DNA from: JAPLKX01 sp035530195
GTDB lineage: Bacteria; Hydrogenedentota; Hydrogenedentia; Hydrogenedentales; SLHB01
NCBI GenBank assembly: GCA_035530195.1
Contig: DATKVG010000172.1
Coordinates: 1-41,956, forward strand
Reading direction: 5' to 3'
DNA: 41,956 bases
Shown here piece by piece: positions 25,788-33,792 of this stretch. How positions within the stretch are numbered: position 1 is the stretch's first letter; the number at the start of each line of letters is the position of its first letter. A model generated the notes under the pieces. That model was given only the letters and a program-made list of their open reading frames with translations. It had not been told where the DNA came from and did no database searches. Position numbers and translations under genes: made by a program.

Positions 25788-26160
25788 CTACGACTTTCGG
25801 CGGGCGGAGACGATGATGGCGGAAACGATCTTCATGAGTTCTTCGGCTTCTTGGCTGATCGGCACCATCTTCTCCTTGGGCAATAGATCCGATTTAGCGA
25901 TGATGCGCAGCCAGTAATGAGTCTCACGGGCCTCTTTGCGCGCAATGGACATCTTCGCAATGAAATCCGCCTTGCTTTGGGCCGCACGGCACTGCCGTGC
26001 GCCCCTGCACTTCTTCCACATTCGCGCCTACGGACGTCCCCGAACGCAGAACTTGGTTCATCAGAATCCGCGCAACACGGTCCTTTTCCAACTCCTTGCA
26101 CAGCCGGACAATCCGCAAAGAAAACTCGAAGGTACGTTCAACAATATCACGCTCACCCAT
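25788..26160 (-). pseudogene. four-helix-bundle protein gene, copy 1, broken by palindromic insertion
   Basis: It is nearly identical to the intact gene at 26416-26769 but carries a net 19-base insertion near 25980-26010, containing the palindrome gcacggcactgccgtgc. This shifts the frame after SVGANVEEVQG. The N-terminal part (MGERDIVERTFEFSLRIV) and the C-terminal part (AQSKADFIAKMSIARKEA) are both still readable in different frames. Confidence 0.8.
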
Positions 26161-26182
26161 GCCTCCCCCTTCTCTTTCTCTT

Positions 26183-26262
26183 CATTTGTCCTTTGTAATT
26201 TGTAATTTGTCCTTCTCTTGTCCTTCTCTTAGAATTTGTCCTTTGTAATTTGTAATTTGTCA
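26183..26262. repeat. ATTTGTCC minisatellite, block 1
   Basis: Imperfect tandem units such as atttgtcctttgtaatttgt and ccttctcttgt. A third short block lies at 26376-26404 in the opposite orientation. Repeats of this kind lie on both sides of each four-helix-bundle gene copy. Confidence 0.7.
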
Positions 26263-26370
26263 TTACGCCGGTTTTATCTCCCGCGTCGCCGGATCAAAAA
26301 CCACCTTCTTTTTCTGCACGTACGCTTGGTCCCCCAGCAGCACCGCGATGGCGTGTTTGTAGCCGAACAG
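26263..26370 (-). pseudogene. duplicated 3' end of the Gfo/Idh/MocA gene
   Basis: The minus strand encodes HAIAVLLGDQAYVQ, VVFDPATREIKPA and a TAA, matching the last 35 residues of the gene at 26904-28208. It has no start or N-terminal part. Its position before copy 1 of the four-helix gene reproduces the arrangement of the intact pair, so both were duplicated together as a unit of about 600 bases. Confidence 0.8.
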
Positions 26371-26415
26371 ATTAATGACAAAGGACAAATTCTAAATTAC
26401 AAATTCCACTGCAAC

Positions 26416-26769
26416 TCAGGATTTCCGGCGGGCGGAGACGATGATGGCGGAAACGATCTTCATGAGTTCTTCGGCCTCTTGGCTGATCGGCACCATCTTC
26501 TCCTTGGGCAATAGATCCGATTTAGCGATGATGCGCAGCCAGTAATGAGTCTCACGGGCTTCCTTGCGCGCAATGGACATCTTCGCAATGAAATCGGCCT
26601 TGCTTTGGGCGCCTTGCGCCTCTTCCACATTCGCGCCTACGGACGTCCCCGAACGCAGGACTTGGTTCATCAGAATTCGCCCAACACGGTCCTTCTGCAA
26701 CTCCTTGCACAGCCGGACAATTCTCAAAGAAAACTCAAAAGTACGTTCAACAATATCCCGCTCACCCAT
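26416..26769 (-). CDS. four-helix-bundle protein (23S rRNA intervening-sequence protein family)
   Basis: 117 residues, starting MGERDIVERTFEFSLRIVRLCKEL. The family is named after an ORF in 23S rRNA intervening sequences of Leptospira and forms a four-helix bundle; its function is not known. The conserved core SGTSVGANVEEA is present near residue 41-52, followed by KADFIAKMSIARKEARET and a C-terminal helix. This is the intact copy of a tandem pair; the second copy at 25788 is frameshifted. Minisatellite blocks flank it on both sides, a common setting for this family, which suggests a link to mobility or repeat formation. Confidence 0.85.
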   Translation of the reverse strand: MGERDIVERTFEFSLRIVRLCKELQKDRVGRILMNQVLRSGTSVGANVEEAQGAQSKADFIAKMSIARKEARETHYWLRIIAKSDLLPKEKMVPISQEAEELMKIVSAIIVSARRKS

Positions 26770-26792
26770 GACTCCCCCTTCTCTTTCTCTTC

Positions 26793-26902
26793 ATTTGTCC
26801 TTTGTAATTTGTCCTTCTCTTGTCCTTCTCTCTTAATTTGTCCTTTGTAATTTAGAATTTGTCCTTCTCTTAGAATTTGTCCTTTGTAATTTGTAATTTG
26901 TC
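26793..26902. repeat. ATTTGTCC minisatellite, block 2
   Basis: Longer block of the same imperfect units (atttgtcctttgtaattt, gtccttctct), directly after the stop of the Gfo/Idh/MocA gene in its transcription direction and before the intact four-helix gene. Confidence 0.7.
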
Positions 26903-26903
26903 A

Positions 26904-28208
26904 TTACGCCGGTTTTATCTCCCGCGTCGCCGGATCAAACACCATTTTCCTTTTCTGCACGTACGCCTGGTCGCCCAGCAGCACCGCGATGGCGTGCATG
27001 TAGCCGAACTCGATATCGGCGTTGGGGCGGCCGCCGTTGCGGATGCAGTCAAACCAGTTCTTGGCGTGTTCCGGGCCGGGGTATGGCGGGTCGGTGTCGA
27101 GGAGTTTTTCTTCGGTGAATTTTCGGATGCACCCTTCAGTAGACGCGACGGGGTTGGCGAGGTCGTGGCCGAACCCGCTTTTGATGACGCCTTTCTGGAA
27201 CATCCACCGGGTCATTTCGGCGTCGATACAGCTCCCGAAATGGCTGGTGAACTGGGTGTGGAATCCGCCCGAGCCACTCGGGTCGGCGTAGTCAAGCATG
27301 ACGACGAGTTGGTCCGGGCACGTGCACCTGGGGTCGTCGCCGCATTCGTAGCGGCCGCCCCACGCTACCGCTGAGGTCGGGAACCCGCAACCGGTCACAA
27401 AATGGACCGCGTTGATGAAATGGCTCATCCACCCGCCGATCGCACCGCTCGAGAGTTCGTAGTAGCCCATCCAACACGCGTGCATGTGCGCGTCGAACGG
27501 CCGCATCGGCCGCGGACCCAAAAACGCCGCCCAATCGGTCTCGGCCTCGGTCTGCGGGCCTTTGTAGTTCACCCAGTACGGCGTCAATGTCGATTCGGAC
27601 GACTCGACCCGGAACAGTTGGCCCATCTTCCCGTCCGCGATGAACTGCTTGATGGCCCGCGCGCCGGGGCTGCTCACGCCTTGTGTCCCCATCTGGACGG
27701 CCATCTTCGACGCCTTCACCGTCTCATAACACTTGTTCAACGCCGGCAGGTCGTCAAGCACGCTCGCCAGCGGTTTCTCAACGTACACGTGTTTGCCCGC
27801 CAGGACCGCGGCCGTCGCCTGGATGCAATGCAGGTGATCCGGCGTCGCGATGAGGACCGCGTCCACGTCCGGGTCCTCGAGCAGTTTCCGGTAATCCGCG
27901 TACATTTTTGGTTTCAGCCCGTAGGCCTTTTCCGCCTCGCCCGGGTATTCCTCCTGGCGTTTCTTCCAGATGTCGCACGCCGCCACCAGCGCCGTGTTCG
28001 CCTTCACCGGGAAAAACATGTTCTGCACAACCCACCTCCCGCGCCCGCCGCAACCGATCAGGCCGATGTTGATCCGGTCGTTCGCCCCAATCACCCTCGC
28101 GGCGCTCGCCGCACTCGAGCCCAGCGCCAGACCCGCTGCCGCACCCGCCGCCACACTCTGCCGGATAAACTCACGCCGTGTCGCACCGCTTCCGCTCTTG
28201 CTGCTCAT
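26904..28208 (-). CDS. Tat-exported Gfo/Idh/MocA-family oxidoreductase
   Basis: 434 residues. An NAD(P)-dependent oxidoreductase, in this family usually acting on sugars or sugar derivatives. The N-terminus TRREFIRQSVAAGAAAGLAL is a twin-arginine signal, typical of the exported members abundant in Planctomycetes and relatives. The Rossmann motif is NIGLIGCGGRGRW (about residue 45-57), and the family EKP motif is in VYVEKPLAS near 145. ATG 28208 follows GGGAGGG with good spacing. The gene is complete. Its 3' end was duplicated downstream at 26263. No pathway partner lies nearby, so the substrate is unknown. Confidence 0.88.
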   Translation of the reverse strand: MSSKSGSGATRREFIRQSVAAGAAAGLALGSSAASAARVIGANDRINIGLIGCGGRGRWVVQNMFFPVKANTALVAACDIWKKRQEEYPGEAEKAYGLKPKMYADYRKLLEDPDVDAVLIATPDHLHCIQATAAVLAGKHVYVEKPLASVLDDLPALNKCYETVKASKMAVQMGTQGVSSPGARAIKQFIADGKMGQLFRVESSESTLTPYWVNYKGPQTEAETDWAAFLGPRPMRPFDAHMHACWMGYYELSSGAIGGWMSHFINAVHFVTGCGFPTSAVAWGGRYECGDDPRCTCPDQLVVMLDYADPSGSGGFHTQFTSHFGSCIDAEMTRWMFQKGVIKSGFGHDLANPVASTEGCIRKFTEEKLLDTDPPYPGPEHAKNWFDCIRNGGRPNADIEFGYMHAIAVLLGDQAYVQKRKMVFDPATREIKPA

Positions 28209-28588
28209 CTTTTTACCCTCCCTTTGCCGCACCCATTCTGCCCCCCACGCCGCACAAGAAACAAATCGGCGTGCGGGTTGTGGTACGGGCGTCCCGCCTG
28301 CACAAATAGATGCCGGACCATTATGCGCGCCGTTCATAACCCGGCCCACATGTTCACATATCGGGATAACCCATTCACGGATAATATCTTAGAAACATGG
28401 GGCGCTGCCGTTGGGAAGTGCTGTCTCAGAAAAGACGTCTGGACTCCTGCATGTTATGCTAAACTGGCCAAGGCGAGTGAGATGGACGCCGTTCTCGCGG
28501 ATGAGCGGCGGGCAAATGGTGAAGGGATAGCTCATAGACATCATCAAGCTTACGCGTGGACGACACGCGCAACAGAAAGGGTACGGAC
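28209..28588. other. divergent intergenic region
   Basis: 380 bases between the oxidoreductase gene and the repeat-rich secreted protein, which point away from each other, so promoters for both should be here. A GATAAT at about 28379-28384 could be a -10 box for the plus-strand gene, but I find no convincing -35. No RNA gene or repeat is recognised. Confidence 0.35.
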
Positions 28589-31087
28589 ATGTACGGCAAG
28601 ACAACTTTCATGAGGGCCTTCATACCGTTGTTGACCGTGGGCGTCGCGACCATGGCTTTTCCCGCCGCTTCGTTTCAATCAGAGGCTACGCTCTGGTCTG
28701 TGTTTGATGGGACGACGAAGGTCTGCGAACAAAGCAACAACCCGGTCTTCACGGAATCCACGGTGCCCGGGTCGCCATGGAATTGGCTGGTCAGTAATAT
28801 CAGGGGCTTCGGCGGTGGTGCGGACTTCTCTTTCGGTACCCTCAACGGCGACGGTACGCAGGCCGAACTGCAATGGACGGCCATCGAAGACACCGACTGG
28901 CAAAAGGATGGGGGCTGTGAAGGGTTGTTTGATTTGACGCTGACAAACGGCGTCGATATGGACATAACCTACCCCGATTTTCAAGTGTCATTGCGGTACC
29001 TCGGGGCAAGCGGCTATACCGTGTTCCAGGGCCAGACCAGCGGCAGCAGAGGCATCCCGGAGAGCGACACCGGCACCTATACGTTCAGCGCGCCTCTCTT
29101 CTCAGCGGAATTGCCGGGCGACCTCGACCTTACGATGAACAACGTGGGCGCGGTGACCGCAGTCGACTCATCAAGCGCCGATTGGACCGAGGATGGAACC
29201 TTCATGCTACGTATTCAAGACGGATCGCGGCCCTATTCCGAATTGACGGGCATTCCGTTGTCGCTCAGGCGGCTCGAGGCAAGCGGCTATACCGTGTTCC
29301 AGGGCCAGACCAGCGGCGGCAGAGGCATCCCGGAGAGCGACACCCACACCTATACGTTCAGCGCGCCTCTCTTCTCAACGGAATTGCCGGGCGATCTCAC
29401 CCTGACGATGAACAACCTGGGCGCGGTGACCGCAGTCGACTCATTAAGCGCCGATTGGACCGAGGACGGAACCTTCACGGTACGTATTCAAGACGGCTCG
29501 CGGCCCTATTCCGAATTGCCGGGCATTCCGTTGTCGCTGAGGCGGCTCGTGGGCGACGGCTTGACGATCATCGACGGGCAGAGCTACCAGCCGACCGTCG
29601 CCGAGACCGAGGGCGTGAACGCGGCGGGCGTGAACGGCTTCTCGTTCACGGCGGACGACATCTCTCTGGCCGGGGTGGCGGGCGCCTCTCTCACCTTCGA
29701 CGCGATGTGCCGCGTGACGACCTACGGGTTCCCGGGGTCGAGCTGGAACCAAGACGGCGACTTCACGCTGTACGCCAAGGACGGCACGCGGCCGACGTCG
29801 GTCGTGACCGCGCGGCCCCTCACGCTGCGCAAGCTCATCGGCGACGGCTTGACGATCATCGACGGGCAGAGCTACCAGCCGACCGTCGCCGAGACCGAGG
29901 GCGTGAACGCGGCGGGCGTGAACGGCTTCTCGTTCACGGCGGACGACATCTCTCTGGCCGGGGTGGCGGGCGCGTCTCTCACCTTCGACGCGATGTGCCG
30001 CGTGACGACCTACGGGTTCCCGGGGTCGAGCTGGAACCAGGACGGCGACTTCACGCTGTACGCCAAGGACGGCACGCGGCCGACGTCGGTCGTGACCGCG
30101 CGGCCCCTCACGCTGCGCAAGCTCATCGGCGACGGCCTGACGATCATCGACGGGCAGAGCTACCAGCCGACCGTCGCCGAGACCGAGGGCGTGAACGCGG
30201 CGGGCGTGAACGGCTTCTCGTTCACCGCGCCGGCGGGCGACATTTCGCTGGCCGGGGTGGCGGGCGCCTCTCTCACCTTCGATGCGATGTGCCGCGTGAC
30301 GACCTACGGGTTCCCGGGGTCGAGCTGGAACCAAGACGGGGACTTCACGCTGTGCGCCAAGGACGGCGCGCGACCCACTTCCGTAATCCCGGATCGGACA
30401 CTATCGTTGCGGCAACTCGTGGGCGACGGCATGACGATCATCGACGGGCAGAGCCACCAGCCGACCGTCGCCGGGACCGAGGGCGTGAACGCGGCGGGCG
30501 TGCACGGCTTCTCGTTCACGGCGGACGACATCTCCATCCCGGGCGCGTCGGCGTCATCGATCACCTTCGACGCGATGTGCCGCGTGACGACCTACGGTTT
30601 CACGGACGTGGACTGGGACGAGACTGGGGATTTCACGCTGTGCGCCAAGGACGGCGCGCGGCCCAGTTCCGTAATCCCGGGTCGGACACTATCGTTGCGC
30701 AGAATTATTCCAGCGCCACTCACGATTCCAGACAACGGCAGTGCAGGCAGCATCAACCTGCAAGTCGGGGGTGACGCCGGTCCCTGGGATTGGTTTGATT
30801 ACGAGGACGGTCTCGCCATCTCCGAGCTTACGGCCCCGGACACGTCTGACTCTTCTTCATTGACCATCAGTTGGGAAGCGGGCGCGCTCGAGCCTGACGA
30901 AACAGGCACGGGCGAGGTGACGGTTCAGCGCAGCGACGGCAGCGCCCCCGCATCGACCGTAGCCCTCGATACCGTCGTTACCCCGGCGCCGCCGGTGCCC
31001 GTCGCATTCTGGCCGATACTCGTGGCCATGTTGGCGGTCGCTGCAGTAGTCCTGATGACGAGTCAGAAATACAGGACTCTCAGTTGA
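28589..31087 (+). CDS. secreted repeat protein with C-terminal membrane/sorting tail
   Basis: 832 residues from ATG 28589, behind AAAGG. A signal peptide ends near MAFPAAS. The central part has six tandem repeats: two of 91 residues starting ASGYTVFQGQTSG and four of 96-98 starting VGDGLTIIDGQSYQP, each ending with a TLRKL/SLRRL-type strand. The repeats look like all-beta modules. A further beta domain is followed by PPVPVAFWP and a hydrophobic helix with a short basic end, like IPT/VPxxxW-type sorting tails. Several repeats are nearly identical at DNA level, so the array grew recently. An adhesin or surface role is plausible but not shown. Confidence 0.78.
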   Translation: MYGKTTFMRAFIPLLTVGVATMAFPAASFQSEATLWSVFDGTTKVCEQSNNPVFTESTVPGSPWNWLVSNIRGFGGGADFSFGTLNGDGTQAELQWTAIEDTDWQKDGGCEGLFDLTLTNGVDMDITYPDFQVSLRYLGASGYTVFQGQTSGSRGIPESDTGTYTFSAPLFSAELPGDLDLTMNNVGAVTAVDSSSADWTEDGTFMLRIQDGSRPYSELTGIPLSLRRLEASGYTVFQGQTSGGRGIPESDTHTYTFSAPLFSTELPGDLTLTMNNLGAVTAVDSLSADWTEDGTFTVRIQDGSRPYSELPGIPLSLRRLVGDGLTIIDGQSYQPTVAETEGVNAAGVNGFSFTADDISLAGVAGASLTFDAMCRVTTYGFPGSSWNQDGDFTLYAKDGTRPTSVVTARPLTLRKLIGDGLTIIDGQSYQPTVAETEGVNAAGVNGFSFTADDISLAGVAGASLTFDAMCRVTTYGFPGSSWNQDGDFTLYAKDGTRPTSVVTARPLTLRKLIGDGLTIIDGQSYQPTVAETEGVNAAGVNGFSFTAPAGDISLAGVAGASLTFDAMCRVTTYGFPGSSWNQDGDFTLCAKDGARPTSVIPDRTLSLRQLVGDGMTIIDGQSHQPTVAGTEGVNAAGVHGFSFTADDISIPGASASSITFDAMCRVTTYGFTDVDWDETGDFTLCAKDGARPSSVIPGRTLSLRRIIPAPLTIPDNGSAGSINLQVGGDAGPWDWFDYEDGLAISELTAPDTSDSSSLTISWEAGALEPDETGTGEVTVQRSDGSAPASTVALDTVVTPAPPVPVAFWPILVAMLAVAAVVLMTSQKYRTLS
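29546..30705 (+). repeat. four tandem in-frame repeats of 288-294 bp
   Basis: Units start at 29546, 29834, 30122 and 30416. The first three are almost identical; the third has a 6-base insertion coding Pro-Ala/Ala-Gly. The fourth is more divergent. Confidence 0.85.
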
Positions 31088-31147
31088 CGTCATTGAAGGC
31101 CCGCTGACAGCGCCCTGTCAGCGCCGTAGGGTGCACGCGGCTCCGCA

Positions 31148-31531
31148 GGCCAAATCCCCAAAGCGATTTCCGCGACCTCTACTTCGTGACGTACGAATGC
31201 GCCGATGGGTTACTCTGGAACCACCAAACCTACCCGATTCCCGACTACGGGCGGAGCCTGGTCTGCAACATTCACGGCCAGCTTGCCAGCGCCCAGATCT
31301 GCTACTGGGGCAAGTCGTTCCTCCGCGGCGGACTTCGGGGACGTGCGGTGGGAGATCGCGTTGGAAATTACTCAAGCCAACGTTCTTGCTCTGAGAGTGA
31401 CCGGATTCAACTGGACGGACGAGGCGAGAACTATCGCGGACGGCTTCCCCCGGAGCGACAGCCTGCTTGAAGGCGCCCGGCGGAGGATGCATGCCCTCTA
31501 TCTCGAACGGGGCGGCACGCCCTTTTTCTAA
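31148..31531 (+). pseudogene. decayed gene fragment, family unknown
   Basis: A protein-like stretch FRDLYFVTYECADGLLW, NHQTYPIPDYG and VCNIHGQL changes frame near 31320-31340 and continues as FGDVRWEIALEITQ, LALRVTGFNWTDEART to a TAA at 31529. There is no start codon with a ribosome site. Two matching halves in different frames suggest a frameshifted remnant. Confidence 0.4.
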
Positions 31532-31561
31532 CTTGGACTGAACGCTGCGTAAGACCAAGCC

Positions 31562-31588
31562 GTAGAATCTTTGTTTGCGACATCTGTG
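31562..31588 (+). repeat. 27-nt dispersed repeat, copy 2
   Basis: Same sequence as 22477-22503 with two differences. It lies 30 bases beyond the stop of the decayed frame above. Confidence 0.55.
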
Positions 31589-31634
31589 CACGACCCGTAG
31601 ATGTTGGCTCAAGGTGGCGGACTGTTAGCCCGGG

Positions 31635-31925
31635 ATTTCCCGCAATGATACGGTGCTCTTCTCCCTTGACCCCAAGTTGAGGGTGTGGACTATCTTCGGC
31701 CCGGTTACGTCGATATTCGATTACATGGGTGGTGCGCAGAACAACTGTATCCGCTTGGAAACCGACAAGACCCGGAACATCGACGTGTGCCTGAATCCGC
31801 AGTCCCGCCGGTACCCCGGAAAGTTCCTCGCGATTCACAACCAAAAAGGCCGGGGCTTTGTGTCGAGTTCCGACGATGGGAAAAGCTTCCGGCGACTCTG
31901 GCTAAACAGGGGGACTGGAACCTCC
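31635..31925 (+). pseudogene. possible BNR/sialidase-like gene fragment
   Basis: An open stretch reads NDTVLFSLDPKLRVWTIFGP, then RNIDVCLNPQSRRYPGK and GFVSSSDDGKSFRRLW. The SSDDGKSF part matches the Asp-box pattern of sialidase-type propellers. There is no credible start, and the protein-like character is lost after about 31925. It may derive from the same decayed locus as 31148-31531. 31926-32100 holds nothing recognisable. Confidence 0.35.
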
Positions 31926-32103
31926 CAGATCGAATGTGCATTCCTTTTCACATCGTTGCGTGCGCCCCGATTTTCCCCTCGCGCGCGGCCCCTGCCAAGG
32001 CCTTATTCTGCCCTTACATGGAGTTGGGCAGATCGTCAATGGTTTTGCAGGATACCGTTGTGATGAGCCTTACGTGCCATGAGCACGCGACTGCTTGTTG
32101 CAC

Positions 32104-32127
32104 ATACGGGCATTCTTTCTCCCGTAT
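32104..32127 (-). terminator. hairpin at the end of the cupredoxin operon
   Basis: ATACGGG (32104-32110) pairs with CCCGTAT (32121-32127), a 7-bp stem with a 10-base loop touching the stop codon of the last gene. No T-run follows on the minus strand, so it may be an RNA-stabilising hairpin and not a true terminator. Confidence 0.35.
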
Positions 32128-32699
32128 TACTCGACCGTTAAGTGTTCAATTCTTAGCTCACCGATTACTACGCTGACTTTGTTGCCTCCCTTGATGTAGT
32201 TACCGGGATTGGCGAAAAACATGAAGTAGTTCTTGTTGACCGCCAGCCTCCCCGACGCCCTCAGCGAACCCACCTTGGGCGGTGTGGGTACGATGAACTT
32301 CGCGCCGGTGGCTTCGTCAACGAGGTATGGCTTGACCTTGGGATCAAGCAGGCGCGCTGCTTTCTCCGGGTCCAGCACACGGTAGCGGAAGTCCAGCATG
32401 TAGCCCCCCGCCGTTTGTCGAAGGCTAAGGACTTCGATGCCCCACTTGCTCTTGAGGTCATCGTGGACGGCATTCGACACCAGATCCGGTTTCGGATTCT
32501 CCGGCGTTTTGATGGGTGACGGGTTCTTCTGGCCCTGGACGGGTTCGGCCACAAGTCGCGAAGCCGGCTCGACCGCCTGGGGTTTCTCTGCGGTAACGGA
32601 GACCTCGGGTGCTGCACCAAAAATAGAGGGCGTCAACAAGCAGAAGAGAATGGCGCCACTCATTCTGAAACGCATGCTGCAAGGGGCGCCGTTGCTCAT
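32127..32699 (-). CDS. conserved periplasmic protein of multicopper-oxidase clusters, unknown function
   Basis: 190 residues, ATG 32699 with GGAG 6-9 bases upstream. The signal peptide ends SIFGA. A Pro/Glu-rich linker (residues 30-75) leads to a compact beta-rich domain containing WGIEVLSL, YMLDFRYRVLDPEKA, KPYLVDEATGAKF and YFMFFANPG. I recall similar proteins beside secreted multicopper oxidases in other bacteria, but I cannot name the family. It is the last gene of the operon. No Cys, His or other metal ligand cluster is evident. Confidence 0.65.
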   Translation of the reverse strand: MSNGAPCSMRFRMSGAILFCLLTPSIFGAAPEVSVTAEKPQAVEPASRLVAEPVQGQKNPSPIKTPENPKPDLVSNAVHDDLKSKWGIEVLSLRQTAGGYMLDFRYRVLDPEKAARLLDPKVKPYLVDEATGAKFIVPTPPKVGSLRASGRLAVNKNYFMFFANPGNYIKGGNKVSVVIGELRIEHLTVE

Positions 32700-32775
32700 A
32701 ACGTCTCCTCTCCTTCATTCGTCGAGGCCGGTGGCCCGCCCACAGGCCGCCAGCCATTCCGACATGTTCACGTCT

Positions 32776-33762
32776 CTATTTTGCGGATGCGTTCACATCG
32801 ATATAGGTGAGCATGCCGCCGCCGCTCGTGGTTGCGTTCACCAGCCCCATGGTGTGGTCAAAGATCGCGGTACGCCCTTCGCTTGCCGGAACAAGTACGG
32901 CGTCCAGCGTTTTGCCCGCCGGCATCAACAGCGCGTAATGCTCTTTTGGATACGGATACAGATTGCCATCTTCGGCAACCACGCTCACCATGGTGCCCAT
33001 CAGCGTCGGAACACGCGTTTTCAAGCCGGCGTTCAGAAACCGCAGCAACACACGCTGGCCCGCCACCACCGAGGGAAACGTTTCCGTCGGGCTGGTGAAT
33101 GGTTGCCCGTTGATTAGGAAATACTGGGGCACGTAGTTAATCGTGCTCGGATAGGCTGGCGTTCCGTACGTTCCATCGCGCACCGCGGCATGCAGCAACG
33201 GATCGATCTCGCTGTAAACCAACGTCACCGCCTGATCGTACGGTACGCCCGAATAGGCCTCGCCGGATCCCGCGTCGTTTGTCAGGGCGCCGTAAAGGCC
33301 CATCTGCACGTGTACCGCGGGATGAGTCGCGCTTTGGTACACATAGCTACCCGGTTTGATGACAGGCCACACGTACGACGCGGTCTCCCCGACCGAGGTT
33401 TCGTGGACGAACGACCGGACCCGGCCGTCCGGATTCCGCATGGCCTGCGGCACGGCACTGACGCCATCCGTCGGCATGGGCAGCCCCGGGATCATAATCG
33501 AGTCCGGCTCGGCGCCCGGCAGATTGTTGGTGAAGTCGATGCGCAGGCTGTCGCCCGGCGGAACCACCAGCGCCGGACCCGGCACGGAAACCGGGCCGTT
33601 GTCAAGGGCATAGCCCCACATCGTGATCACTTCGCCGCCCGGCATGGTTACCGTGGTCACACCGGCGGATAAATTAAAGACGGTCTCTCCGGCGAATGCG
33701 GTTTCAGCCGCAAACGCCACGATCACCAGGGCCGTCATGAATCCTGCTACTGTACGGTTCAT
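32776..33762 (-). CDS. secreted cupredoxin-type protein, degenerate multicopper-oxidase relative
   Basis: 328 residues, ATG 33762 behind AAGGAGG. A signal peptide ends ETAFAG. Two cupredoxin-like domains can be followed. Motifs placed as in multicopper oxidases are VPGPALVVPPGDSLRIDFTN and HPAVHVQMGLYGAL, but the HCH that normally holds the type-1 copper is absent and few His remain. It may bind copper weakly or serve as a structural subunit of the oxidase made by its operon partners. It is 30 bases after the previous gene. Confidence 0.75.
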   Translation of the reverse strand: MNRTVAGFMTALVIVAFAAETAFAGETVFNLSAGVTTVTMPGGEVITMWGYALDNGPVSVPGPALVVPPGDSLRIDFTNNLPGAEPDSIMIPGLPMPTDGVSAVPQAMRNPDGRVRSFVHETSVGETASYVWPVIKPGSYVYQSATHPAVHVQMGLYGALTNDAGSGEAYSGVPYDQAVTLVYSEIDPLLHAAVRDGTYGTPAYPSTINYVPQYFLINGQPFTSPTETFPSVVAGQRVLLRFLNAGLKTRVPTLMGTMVSVVAEDGNLYPYPKEHYALLMPAGKTLDAVLVPASEGRTAIFDHTMGLVNATTSGGGMLTYIDVNASAK

Positions 33763-33792
33763 GGTCGTACCTCCTTGTTCAGTGCGTCGCGG

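Noticed and set aside
28589..31087. Regular repeats considered as a CRISPR array
   Set aside because: Units are about 290 bp, in frame and coding, without unique spacers; no cas genes are present.
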